Below are positions 8,379-15,957 of a stretch of 39,044 nt of DNA, piece by piece. How positions within the stretch are numbered: position 1 is the first letter of the stretch; every line of letters begins with the position of its first letter. Position numbers and translations under genes: made by a program. The notes beneath the pieces were generated by a model, which did not search any database, was not told the DNA's origin, and was given only the letters and a program-made list of their open reading frames with translations. This stretch comes from Pseudomonas syringae (GTDB taxonomy: Bacteria; Pseudomonadota; Gammaproteobacteria; Pseudomonadales; Pseudomonadaceae), in assembly GCF_021605415.1 (NCBI RefSeq), contig NZ_WKEQ01000046.1:1-39044 (forward strand), written 5' to 3'.

Positions 8379-8846
8379 GGACAATCCTTTTTGACGAGTT
8401 CGAGCGCGACTGAGGCTGGCGCGCTCTTGTTGATCGGAGGCGAGCTGTCGCAGTCTAGGCGGGGTCTGGAAGAAAATCTGCACGTTGTTCGGCAGGATTC
8501 AGTGCTGAAACGATGCACTGCGGGCTCTTTCTACTCAGACAAGCTACTGAAATTTTGGCGCGCTTTATCCGTTTGTCTTCTATATAAGGCCGCTCGACTG
8601 AATTTCTTGCTATAAACGCACTCCGACCATTGCGGTAACGCTTGTGTCAGAGCAGTTTCCAAACGTTGTCGGACAAATTCACAGGATTTCCTATTGCTGA
8701 CACTCCAAGTCGGCCGTAGACTGCCGCCCCTCGTAAATTGAGTGCCGGGTGGCGCTTGCAATACACGGCGCCTTTTCGAGGATCAACAGAGATCCTCCGG
8801 AAAGCTCCCTAATTCGCCTTAATGCACGTTTTTTATAGAGATATCA
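8379..8846. other. Divergent non-coding region between the RpiR and dksA2-like genes
   Basis: These 468 bases hold no convincing gene. They contain a candidate sigma-70 promoter for the rightward gene (8694-8722), a perfect 7-base stem-loop in its leader (GAGGATC 8778-8784, GATCCTC 8791-8797) and an AT-rich stretch just before the start codon. I looked for an inverted Zur-type site and did not find a clear one. Confidence 0.5.
8694..8722 (+). promoter_or_regulatory. Candidate sigma-70 promoter of the dksA2-like gene
   Basis: TTGCTG (8694-8699) and TAGACT (8717-8722) are separated by exactly 17 bases. This gives a leader of roughly 120 bases that includes the stem-loop at 8778-8797. Predicted by eye only. 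Confidence 0.4.
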
Positions 8847-9251
8847 ATGACAAAGGACAAGTTGCTGGCCATGCCGGCAGATGACTACATGAACGCCGAG
8901 CAACACGCTTTTTTCAGCGCGCTGTTGCAGAACATGAAAGTCGAAACCCACGAGCGCATTGAGCAGAACCGTATCGCCATCGAAAGCCTGGACACCCCGG
9001 CCGATCCGGCGGATGCGGCTTCGGTTGAAGAAGAGCGCACCTGGCTGGTCAATGCGATCGATCGCGACCAGCGCATGTTGCCGCAACTGGAACAAGCCCT
9101 TGAGCGCATCAAGGAAGACAGCTTTGGCTGGTGCGACGACAGCGGCGAGGCGATTGGCTTGAAACGCCTGCTGATCAGCCCGACCACCAAATACTGCATC
9201 GAAGCTCAAGAGCGTCACGAGCAAATCGACAAGCACCAGCGCCAGGCCTGA
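8847..9251 (+). CDS. dksA2: DksA-like protein with only two zinc-site cysteines (DksA2 type)
   Basis: This 134-residue protein of the TraR/DksA family binds in the RNA polymerase secondary channel and works with ppGpp. A long coiled coil holds the tip motif DxxDxA (D53, D56, A58), as in active DksA. The C-terminal finger keeps C96 and C117 but has S99 and A120 where zinc-binding DksA has cysteines (WCDDS and YCIEA instead of CxxC and CxxC). This matches the zinc-independent DksA2 described in P. aeruginosa, which substitutes for DksA under zinc starvation. The length fits the short form (about 134 versus 147-151). The symbol is by resemblance. It is followed by a REP pair and transcribed alone. 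Confidence 0.78.
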   Translation: MTKDKLLAMPADDYMNAEQHAFFSALLQNMKVETHERIEQNRIAIESLDTPADPADAASVEEERTWLVNAIDRDQRMLPQLEQALERIKEDSFGWCDDSGEAIGLKRLLISPTTKYCIEAQERHEQIDKHQRQA

Positions 9252-9288
9252 ATTCCCGGGTGACCCTCGAATCACAGGGGCGCCTTGA

Positions 9289-9364
9289 AAAGATCGCAGC
9301 CTTCAGCGGCGCCTACAGAGGTTTACACGTAACCCTGTAGGCGCCGCTGAAGGCTGCGATCTTT
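9289..9364. repeat. REP inverted pair (REPIN) with perfect 30-base arms
   Basis: Arms 9289-9318 and 9335-9364 are exact reverse complements over 30 bases, separated by a 16-base loop. Each arm has the AAAGATCGCAGCCTTCAGCG motif of the local REP family. The pair follows the dksA2-like stop and could also end its transcript or stabilise its 3' end. Confidence 0.9.
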
Positions 9365-9498
9365 GCTTTTGCTCGTCTGCAGAACTCACTCGGTTCCATT
9401 GACCGGCTGCAAACCCACGACTAACGGACCATGGATAATGGCGTTGTAGTGGCGTTTAATGCAGTCACAACAATGAGAACAATCGTGGGGTGATGAAG

Positions 9499-11103
9499 AT
9501 GACGAGAGATGGATCTCTGGTTGGGGCTCTGCCTGCACCAGTGCTGATGACCAAAAACCGCTGGTTGGCGCCCACGCTGCAAAGCATTGCCCTGATGCTG
9601 TTGTTGGCGGGCATGACGCTGGGCGGTTGGTCGCTGTACATCGGCATGCCCGTGGCGGTGCTGATCGTCTGGCTGCCGCGCCTGCGTTCTCGAAGCAGCC
9701 CCGAAGCAATGCCCGTCGATACCGGCAGCGCCATTGCCGAACTGACCCGCGACCTTTCTTGCACCACCAGTCACAACGCGTTGTCGGCGGCGGGCGTGGC
9801 GTTCTCGGTCAAGGAATTGGCCAGCAAGCTGCAATCCCAACTTGATGCGGCGGCGCAGATCGTCCGCAATGCCGAAGTCATGATCGCTACCGAACACGCC
9901 ACTTCGCAGCTCAGCCGCCAGGCATTGGAGGCGGCCAGCGAAGCGCATCAGAGCAGCGCACAAGGGCGCACTGAACTGGTCGAATCCATCGGGCGAATGC
10001 ATCAACTCAGTGAGCGCGCCAGTGCCAGTCGTGAATTGATCGAAGCCTTGAGTCAGCGCAGCGACGACATTCAGCGTGTGACGCTGGTGATTCAGTCCAT
10101 TGCCAGCCAGACCAATCTGTTGGCGCTTAATGCCGCTATCGAGGCCGCGCGGGCCGGAGAGCACGGCCGTGGTTTTGCCGTGGTTGCCGATGAAGTGCGG
10201 GGGCTGGCTGCCCGCACGGCGGCTGCGACAGGCGAAGTCGGTGAGATGGTGGCTGACATCCAGCAACGCACCGCGCAAGTGGTGGAGCAAATTCGCCAGC
10301 TTTCCAGCGATTTGCGGGTCGGCGTCCAGCAGGTCGAACACACCGGCCAGCATCTGGAAAACATCGCACGGCTGGCAGCGGGCGTGGAGAACCAGGTCGG
10401 CGAGATTGCCCGCGGCGCCGACACCAATCGCGAACAGCTCGACAGCCTGTTCACCGCCATCGAACACATGCGCAGCGACTTGGCAATCAGCGATCAACAG
10501 ACCCGTCGCCTGGCCGAGGCGGCGGTGCAGATGGAAGGGCAGGCGGAAAGCATCAGCGAGCGATTGGCCGAAGTCGGCCTGGATGACTATCACCAGCGGG
10601 TCTACGATCTCGCCCGGGAAGGCTCCAGGCAGATCGCCGCTCGGTTTGAAGCGGATGTCGAACAGGGCCGCGTCAGCCTCGATGACCTCTTCGACCGCCA
10701 ATATCAGCCGATTGCCGATACACAACCGGCGAAATTCCAGACCCGTTTCGACCGCTATACCGATCAAGTGCTGCCGGCCATTCAGGAACCGTTGCTGGCG
10801 CGTCACGAAGGGCTGGTATTTGCTATCGCGTGCACGCAACAGGGTTATGTGCCGACGCACAATCAGGCTTTCAGCCAGCCGTTGAGCGGTAACGTGCAGG
10901 TCGACACCGTGAACAATCGCACCAAACGCAAATTTGCCGACCGCACTGGCATCCGCTGCGGGAGTCATCAACAGCCGGTGCTATTGCAGACGTACACGCG
11001 CGATACCGGTGAGTTGATGCACGATTTGTCGGTGCCGATCATGGTTAAGGGGCGGCACTGGGGCGGTCTGCGGTTGGGCTATAAACCGGAAAGTGCGCGA
11101 TGA
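9499..11103 (+). CDS. Methyl-accepting chemotaxis protein with C-terminal sensor
   Basis: This 534-residue chemoreceptor has a short N-terminal membrane anchor of two hydrophobic segments (about residues 25-60) with no periplasmic domain between them. The signalling hairpin tip follows, around QSIASQTNLLALNAAIEAAR and GRGFAVVADEVRGLA. After the coiled coil, roughly the last 150 residues (from VYDLAREGSRQIAARFEADV to HDLSVPIMVKGRHWGGLRLGY) form an intracellular sensory domain that looks Cache-like. Receptors of this layout relay to CheA and CheW; the ligand is unknown. The GGGG at 9487-9490 is best spaced for the ATG at 9499; the ATG at 9493 or GTG at 9490 are alternatives. No che genes adjoin. 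Confidence 0.88.
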   Translation: MTRDGSLVGALPAPVLMTKNRWLAPTLQSIALMLLLAGMTLGGWSLYIGMPVAVLIVWLPRLRSRSSPEAMPVDTGSAIAELTRDLSCTTSHNALSAAGVAFSVKELASKLQSQLDAAAQIVRNAEVMIATEHATSQLSRQALEAASEAHQSSAQGRTELVESIGRMHQLSERASASRELIEALSQRSDDIQRVTLVIQSIASQTNLLALNAAIEAARAGEHGRGFAVVADEVRGLAARTAAATGEVGEMVADIQQRTAQVVEQIRQLSSDLRVGVQQVEHTGQHLENIARLAAGVENQVGEIARGADTNREQLDSLFTAIEHMRSDLAISDQQTRRLAEAAVQMEGQAESISERLAEVGLDDYHQRVYDLAREGSRQIAARFEADVEQGRVSLDDLFDRQYQPIADTQPAKFQTRFDRYTDQVLPAIQEPLLARHEGLVFAIACTQQGYVPTHNQAFSQPLSGNVQVDTVNNRTKRKFADRTGIRCGSHQQPVLLQTYTRDTGELMHDLSVPIMVKGRHWGGLRLGYKPESAR

Positions 11104-11225
11104 ATATATGCCGTCATTGTTACCGTGCCTGCAACGAAGCTGTGCAGGGCGCCCGCTGTTTTCCATAGAGGGAAGTCATTACCCTGTCGACTTAGTTAGG
11201 TAGCTAATGAAGTTGAGAGGTTGAT

Positions 11226-11429
11226 ATGCAATGCAGGGTTGATGTTGCCGTGATGATCGGCAGCGGTGTTCCCGCCGGCTTACGTGCCATGGGGCGGAGC
11301 ATTTGTTGGGTGGTGTTGCTCAACGGCGAACGCCGCGGCACGGCGTTCGCCAGCCGTGATGAGGCGGAGGAGTGCAGGGCTGCCTGGTTGGCACAATTGG
11401 GTGCCGGGCCTTGTGACAGCCTGCATTGA
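11226..11429 (+). CDS. Small hypothetical protein
   Basis: This 67-residue protein is of unknown function. The ATG is preceded by GAGAGG at five bases. The middle part (WVVLLNGERRGTAFASRDEAEEC) has the pattern W-V-x-x-N-G-x-R-x-x-x-F-A-S-x-x-E-A also seen in the small protein at 35472-35669 (WRVCTQGDRLASFASKAEAL), suggesting a shared DUF2188-like fold. It is convergent with the DUF2789 gene, three bases apart. Moderate support as a gene. Confidence 0.5.
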   Translation: MQCRVDVAVMIGSGVPAGLRAMGRSICWVVLLNGERRGTAFASRDEAEECRAAWLAQLGAGPCDSLH

Positions 11430-11432
11430 ATA

Positions 11433-11669
11433 TCAAGCGCCGCTGTGCAGGCGCACGTTCAGCTCATCGACCATCAGCGCCTCTTCGCCGTCGGCCCGCA
11501 ACCACTCTTTGAGCAATGATGCCTGGGAGGGTGTCCAGAAATCCGCATCGATCAGCTTGGTGTTTGCATCCAGTGGGTGGCTTTCGATGAAATCGTCGAT
11601 GGCCGTGCCTTCAGAGGGCAGGCCCAACTGATCGAACAAGGTTTGCAGGTCATGTGCAGGCTGTTCCAT
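11433..11669 (-). CDS. DUF2789 family protein
   Basis: This 78-residue protein has the DUF2789 pattern: LQTLFDQLGLPSEGTAIDDF at the N-terminus, then DADFWTPSQASLLKEWL. The function of the family is unknown. The ATG at 11669 has AAGGAG six bases upstream, an excellent site that rules out the longer frame to 11714. It follows the 91-residue hypothetical gene on the same strand, 32 bases apart. Confidence 0.85.
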   Translation of the reverse strand: MEQPAHDLQTLFDQLGLPSEGTAIDDFIESHPLDANTKLIDADFWTPSQASLLKEWLRADGEEALMVDELNVRLHSGA

Positions 11670-11701
11670 TGTGTGCTCCTTTGGCGGTGGACGATGTCTC
11701 T

Positions 11702-11977
11702 TCATCTGAGGCATGAGTTGGCCAGGAGTTCGATCCGCGATTCAAGCGAACGGGCCAGCGCACAGGCTTCGTTGTGATCCCCTCGGAAACCTCTTACAAG
11801 ACCGGTCGATATTTCCTTGATATGGAAAAAGGCGTTGCCGGCGGGGACGACCTGAAAGCGTGGTCGCCAATGGTCTGCGTCCAAGCCTGTAAATCCCTGC
11901 ATATTCGCAATATGCAGCGCAATGGCAGGCTTCGAACGAGCGTCGGCAGGGTGGCCGAAGTGAGTCAGAGTGCACAT
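11702..11977 (-). CDS. Small hypothetical protein (Pseudomonas-type)
   Basis: This 91-residue cytoplasmic protein contains KPAIALHIANMQGFTGLDAD, WRPRFQVVPAGNAFFHIKEI and RGFRGDHNEACALARSLE. These segments look like a conserved Pseudomonas family of unknown function. There is no signal peptide. The ATG at 11977 has AAAAGGAC upstream at workable spacing. It probably forms a two-gene unit with the DUF2789 gene downstream. Confidence 0.65.
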   Translation of the reverse strand: MCTLTHFGHPADARSKPAIALHIANMQGFTGLDADHWRPRFQVVPAGNAFFHIKEISTGLVRGFRGDHNEACALARSLESRIELLANSCLR

Positions 11978-12385
11978 ATGAAGTCCTTTTCATGTCTTGG
12001 CCTATGTTTGCGGGCCGCTTTGGGTAGTCGTAACGAGCGATGGTGCTCTAGAATCGCCCGTGCCTGTCGGCGATAGGTGGTTATCTAAAGCAATTTTTTA
12101 CGTGCGATATGTCGGAAAAGTACTTTTTTTCGTGGGTTTTTTCCCTAAAGTTTGTAGTCAGCTTTCTCTGGCCGTCATTGAGGCGTTTTCCTTCAACCTC
12201 TGGCGAATGTCGGAGCAGGTATTGCGAGTGATATTCCAGTAGGCTTGCGAACCTCGCGATGAATAAAACGCTGTACTTCATTCAGGTTTTTGATGCGTGT
12301 CATTCGGCGGTTCAGCCGGCCTGACCGTTTATTTGCCGTGCGCGTTTTCCGTGTGCCGGTCTTTTTCAATTGTGGGGATGGTTCT
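11978..12385. other. AT-richer non-coding gap
   Basis: These 408 bases lie between a leftward and a rightward gene, with long T-runs around 12090-12145. Short frames exist but none has a ribosome site or recognisable product. It most likely carries divergent promoters; I could not place them with confidence. Confidence 0.4.
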
Positions 12386-12856
12386 TTGGCAGTCAGTAAT
12401 CTCGATATGCACGCTTTGTTCGTGTTGGGTGATTTGCGTGCAAAGCTGGTCAAGCAATTTCAATCGCGTTTTGTTTACATCACCGAGCAAAACGCCGAAG
12501 GCTTTTATGCCGCCGAGCTCGACACCGAAAGTGCGCTGGTGGTCGATGACAAACCCGGACTGAAACTGAAGGTTGGCGATCATTTCAGCGCCACGGTGCT
12601 GCCTAGCCGTGAAGGCGGAAAGCTCGACATTCGATTCCGAGACATCAAGCTGACCGTCTATGGCCTGGGCGACTATGCCTTCGTCACTACGGCTGGCGGC
12701 GAAGCCATTGTGTTCAAGGAAGGTCACAACGTAGTAACCGTGTTCGCGGCGCACGCACAATTGCAGGAAGGTCTGACCAAAACCCTAAAGGCCGTTACCG
12801 CCAAGGCCGCGAAATGGCGCAAGGGCGAACTGGTGACCTTCAAGGCCAGCGAGTGA
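12386..12856 (+). CDS. Conserved hypothetical protein
   Basis: This 156-residue protein is of unknown function. It is beta-rich, with segments such as FQSRFVYITEQNAEGFYAAE, DDKPGLKLKVGDHFSATVLP and LTVYGLGDYAFVTTAGGEA, and a lysine-rich tail. I place the start at TTG 12386 because GGGGA (12374-12378) is correctly spaced and the protein then begins MAVSNLDMHALF; the ATG at 12407 lacks a ribosome site but cannot be excluded. Its stop overlaps the next gene's GTG start (GTGA), so the two are translationally coupled. Confidence 0.6.
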   Translation: MAVSNLDMHALFVLGDLRAKLVKQFQSRFVYITEQNAEGFYAAELDTESALVVDDKPGLKLKVGDHFSATVLPSREGGKLDIRFRDIKLTVYGLGDYAFVTTAGGEAIVFKEGHNVVTVFAAHAQLQEGLTKTLKAVTAKAAKWRKGELVTFKASE

Positions 12857-13059
12857 CTATCGTGGGTCGCGCCGACTTTCATTTGCAGAACCTCGATAGC
12901 GCCCGTGAAGAAGCCGAGCGTCTGTACGCCGCAAAAGCCCGGCTGCAGAGTGCCTGGCTGGGATGGGTGGCGTCGCAGGTCTACTCATTGCAACCGGCCG
13001 CCTACGCCAGCATGGTCAGACGGGAGTTGCAGCGGTTGCAGGAAAAGTCAGAAAAGTAG
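12853..13059 (+). CDS. Small hypothetical protein coupled to the upstream gene
   Basis: This 68-residue protein is mostly helical, with LDSAREEAERLYAAKARLQ followed by a tryptophan-containing segment and a charged tail (MVRRELQRLQEKSEK). The GTG start at 12853 overlaps the upstream TGA by four bases, and AAGG lies just before it. The overlap implies joint function with the protein at 12386, but what that is remains unknown. Confidence 0.55.
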   Translation: MTIVGRADFHLQNLDSAREEAERLYAAKARLQSAWLGWVASQVYSLQPAAYASMVRRELQRLQEKSEK

Positions 13060-13178
13060 TCATCATCCTCGCCTCGCTGCTAAATAGCAGGAACCTCTAC
13101 TACAGTCAGTGGACTGAAGTAATCAGAGGCTTGCGGTCTTCTCTCAGGCCATCCTGTGAACAGCACGAGGTGCAATGC

Positions 13179-14192
13179 ATGAACGGATTTCGACGGTTGC
13201 TCGCCGCCAGCCTTACCACAGTCGGGCTGCTGATATCAGCGGCGGCGGCTAACGCTGCGCCGGCGACGATTCATTTTGCGGACCTGAACTGGGAAAGCGG
13301 CAGCCTGATCACCGACATCCTGCGAACCATTGTCGAGAAGGGCTACGGTCTGCCGACAGACACGTTGCCGGGCACCACTATCACCCTTGAGACCGCGCTC
13401 TCCAAGAATGATATTCAGGTCATCGGCGAAGAGTGGGCCGGGCGCAGCCCTGTGTGGGTCAAAGCCGAAGCCGAAGGCAAAGTGGTCAGCCTTGGCGATA
13501 CGGTAAAGGGCGCCACTGAAGGCTGGTGGGTGCCGGAGTATGTGATCAAGGGCGACCCTGCAAAAGGCATCAAGCCGCTGGCGCCGGATCTGCGCAGTGT
13601 CAGCGATCTGGCCAAGTACAAGGACGTGTTCAAGGATCCCGAGAACCCGAGCAAGGGCCGGTTCCTCAACAGTCCCATCGGCTGGACCTCGGAAGTGGTT
13701 AACAAACAGAAGCTGATCGCTTACGGTTTGCAGGACGACTACACCAATTTCCGTAGTGGTTCAGGTGCGGCGCTGGATGCGGAGATCAGTTCGTCGATCC
13801 GTCGGGGCAAACCGGTGCTGTTCTACTATTGGTCGCCGACGCCGCTGCTCGGCCGCTTCAAACTGGTTCAACTCGAAGAGCCGCCGTTTGATGCTGAGGC
13901 CTGGAAAACCCTGACCGACGCCGACAATACCAACCCGAAGCCGACCCGTTCGTTGGCGTCGAAGCTGTCTATCGGTGTGTCGACGCCGTTTCAGAAAGAG
14001 CATCCTGAAATCGCGGAGTTTTTCAGTAAAGTCGATTTTCCGATCGAACCGCTGAACAAGGCGCTGGCCGAAATGAGCGAGAAACACACCCCGCCGCGTG
14101 AGGCTGCACTGGCGTTCATGAAAGCGCATCCAGATGTTTGGCAGGCGTGGTTGCCCAAGGACGTTGCCGACAAAGTCTCCGCCGGCCTGTAA
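13179..14192 (+). CDS. OpuAC-type substrate-binding protein (betaine/choline-like), stand-alone
   Basis: This 337-residue periplasmic binding protein of the glycine betaine/choline (ProX/OpuAC) class has a signal peptide up to about ANA-APATIHFADLNWES. The mature part has typical W-rich segments: EEWAGRSPVWVK, GATEGWWVPEYV, NSPIGWTSEVVN and VLFYYWSPTP. Aromatic residues there form the quaternary-ammonium box in this family. GAGG precedes the ATG at 13179 by eight bases; longer frames upstream are spurious. No permease or ATPase gene adjoins. In Pseudomonas, several lone binding proteins (CbcX, CaiX, BetX) share the CbcWV transporter, and this may be another; the ligand is not determined. Confidence 0.85.
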   Translation: MNGFRRLLAASLTTVGLLISAAAANAAPATIHFADLNWESGSLITDILRTIVEKGYGLPTDTLPGTTITLETALSKNDIQVIGEEWAGRSPVWVKAEAEGKVVSLGDTVKGATEGWWVPEYVIKGDPAKGIKPLAPDLRSVSDLAKYKDVFKDPENPSKGRFLNSPIGWTSEVVNKQKLIAYGLQDDYTNFRSGSGAALDAEISSSIRRGKPVLFYYWSPTPLLGRFKLVQLEEPPFDAEAWKTLTDADNTNPKPTRSLASKLSIGVSTPFQKEHPEIAEFFSKVDFPIEPLNKALAEMSEKHTPPREAALAFMKAHPDVWQAWLPKDVADKVSAGL

Positions 14193-14200
14193 CACGCTCT

Positions 14201-14222
14201 ATAGGAGCAGCCTGCGGCTGCC
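14201..14222. repeat. REP-like hairpin
   Basis: The element ATAGGAGCAGCCTGCGGCTG forms a stem GCAGCC/GGCTGC with a 3-base loop just after the binding-protein stop. It resembles the short REP hairpins of fluorescent pseudomonads. Confidence 0.5.
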
Positions 14223-14320
14223 CCACATTGATTGAGATCTGCTTCACCGCCGACCGGTCGTGCAGGTGCAAAAAAGCCGACTAGGATGTCTGGTTCAAAT
14301 CCCTTTCAAGGATTCTGACC

Positions 14321-14761
14321 ATGACCTTTGTGTTGGCTCAATGGCTGGTGACGATATTCGCGATGATCGGTTTGGTGCATGTGTATTGGGCGCTTGGCGG
14401 CCAATGGGCGGCGGTGGCAGTCGTTCCGCAGGTTCCCGTGGAAGACGGTGGAACGAGATTGCGACCGGCCTTCAAGGTGTCAGGCTGGGTTACGTTGATC
14501 GTGGCGGCAGCATTGATGTTAATCGCCGTGCTGGTGTGTCTGCGGGTCGGCTGGTGGATGCCGGTGGTGCATCACCGATTTTTGCAATGGGTCATCAGTG
14601 CGATTGCGCTGCTCATGTTTGCGCGCGCCATCGGTGATTCGAATCTGGTCGGATTCTTCAAAGACGTGAAAGGTTCGCGTTTTGCGCGTCTTGATACCTG
14701 GGTGTATTCGCCGTTGTGCACGCTGCTGGGGGCGGGGTTGTTGGCGGTGGCCTGGAGCTGA
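14321..14761 (+). CDS. DUF3995 membrane protein
   Basis: This 146-residue integral membrane protein has four predicted helices, with the family pattern HVYWALGGQW near the N-terminus and ARAIGDSNLVGFF before the last helix. The role of DUF3995 is unknown. AAGGA sits at workable spacing before the ATG. It ends 73 bases from the convergent phaG stop; no clear terminator is visible between them. Confidence 0.8.
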   Translation: MTFVLAQWLVTIFAMIGLVHVYWALGGQWAAVAVVPQVPVEDGGTRLRPAFKVSGWVTLIVAAALMLIAVLVCLRVGWWMPVVHHRFLQWVISAIALLMFARAIGDSNLVGFFKDVKGSRFARLDTWVYSPLCTLLGAGLLAVAWS

Positions 14762-14834
14762 TCGTGCGAAGGGTGAAACGCCAATCCCTGCGGGAGCGTG
14801 GCTCGTCCGGGACATAGGCACTACGGAACCTGGA

Positions 14835-15197
14835 TCAACTCCCGCTATCGGTTCGGCGACTACTCACCTCGACCGGCACATCATCCCCTGCCATCCGCTT
14901 GCGAAAGAGCGCTGCCCGCGCCAGCAGCAACGTAGTCACCGGCATGGTAATCGACAGCAGGATCGGAATCAGCCAGGCATGCAATACCGGCCCGGATTTC
15001 AGCGCGGAAAAGCAAATGATCGACGCCAATGCCACGCACCACGCGCCAATGGTTGAGGCCAGTGCGGGTGGGTGCATGCGCTGGAAATAATCCTTCATGC
15101 GCAACAGGCCGACCGCGCCGAGCAAAGCGAATACGCCGCTGAGCACCAGCAGGATCGCCACCAGGATTTCCACCCACAGAGACAACTCTGCGTTCAT
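14835..15197 (-). CDS. phaG: Cation/H+ antiporter subunit G
   Basis: This 120-residue membrane protein has three helices: an N-terminal VEILVAILLVLSGVFALLGA, then GLLRMKDYFQRMHPPALAST, the MnhG/PhaG signature, and further helices. It is the last gene of the pha/mnh operon; its ATG overlaps the phaF stop by ATGA. Subunit G is needed for assembly or activity of the multi-subunit CPA3 antiporter in the inner membrane. Confidence 0.9.
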   Translation of the reverse strand: MNAELSLWVEILVAILLVLSGVFALLGAVGLLRMKDYFQRMHPPALASTIGAWCVALASIICFSALKSGPVLHAWLIPILLSITMPVTTLLLARAALFRKRMAGDDVPVEVSSRRTDSGS

Positions 15198-15472
15198 TCG
15201 ATCACCTCGCCACGCAGCAGGAATTTCGCCAGGGCAAACGAGCCGACGAAGCCGAACAGCGCAATCAGCAGCGCCGCCTCGAAGTAGGTGTCACTGGCAT
15301 AACGAATGCCCAGCGTCAGCATCATCAGCATGGCGACGATGTACAGGTAGTCCAGCGCCAAAACCCTGTCTTGTGCCGACGGGCCTTTGAACAGGCGAAT
15401 AAGTGTCAGCACCATTGCCATGGAAAACAGGAACAGCGTCAGCAGTATCGCGTTCGACAGCAACGGGCTCAT
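15194..15472 (-). CDS. phaF: Cation/H+ antiporter subunit F
   Basis: This 92-residue protein has three transmembrane helices with the MnhF pattern RLFKGPSAQDRVLALDYLY. It overlaps phaE and phaG by ATGA at each end, so its stoichiometry is probably set by translational coupling. It is part of the CPA3 complex that exchanges Na+ or K+ for protons. Confidence 0.9.
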   Translation of the reverse strand: MSPLLSNAILLTLFLFSMAMVLTLIRLFKGPSAQDRVLALDYLYIVAMLMMLTLGIRYASDTYFEAALLIALFGFVGSFALAKFLLRGEVIE

Positions 15473-15957
15473 TCGAAAATCTCCATCAATGGCCGCTCAT
15501 AGGCTTCCTTGAAGTGCCGGATGAATTGCGCTTCGTCATCCAGGTCGAAAATGTGCAGTAGCAATACGCTGCGATCCAGCGCCAGCTCCGACCACACTGT
15601 GCCGGGAATCACCGTTGTGATCATCGACAGGGCCGCCAGACCATTGGCATCGCGAAGATCCAGCGGCACCTTGATGAACCGCGAGCGAGGCGGTCGGCGC
15701 CCGGCGATCAATACACCCCAGGCCACGGCAAGGTTGGAAACGATCACATCCCGCCCGACCAGAAAGCACAGGCGCAGGATAGATCCAGAACGACGGATGT
15801 GAACGCGTTGCGGGCGCAGCTTGCGCATCATCAGCGGTGCGCAGAAACCCAGCGCGGCGCCGAGCAGCAGGTTGCCGGGGCTCACTGACACGTTCAACAC
15901 CAGCCATAGCAGCCACAATGCCAGCGACAACCAAGGTGCGGGAAACAGGCGCTTCAT
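15469..15957 (-). CDS. phaE: Cation/H+ antiporter subunit E
   Basis: This 162-residue subunit has N-terminal helices (LSLALWLLWLVLNVSVSPGN), then ADxx-type signature segments NLAVAWGVLIAGRRPPRSRF and ALSMITTVIPGTVWSELALD. The last is the typical MnhE motif with T-x-x-P-G-T. Its C-terminus is cytoplasmic and contains the H-x-x-D segment LLLHIFDLDDEAQF. ATGA overlaps join it to phaD and phaF. Confidence 0.9.
   Translation of the reverse strand: MKRLFPAPWLSLALWLLWLVLNVSVSPGNLLLGAALGFCAPLMMRKLRPQRVHIRRSGSILRLCFLVGRDVIVSNLAVAWGVLIAGRRPPRSRFIKVPLDLRDANGLAALSMITTVIPGTVWSELALDRSVLLLHIFDLDDEAQFIRHFKEAYERPLMEIFE

Noticed and set aside
8800..8846. Possible Zur site before the DksA2-like gene (TTATAGAGATAT)
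   Set aside because: It is only weakly symmetric and does not match a paired Zur half-site; too weak to report as a feature.
9421..10971. 516-codon minus-strand frame opposite the chemoreceptor
   Set aside because: The plus strand encodes the invariant chemoreceptor hairpin; the antisense product has no recognisable motif and no ribosome site.
12146..12180. Flagellar sigma-28-like sequence (TAAAGTTT followed by GCCGTCAT)
   Set aside because: The spacer is about 17 bases rather than 11, and the downstream gene has no link to motility.
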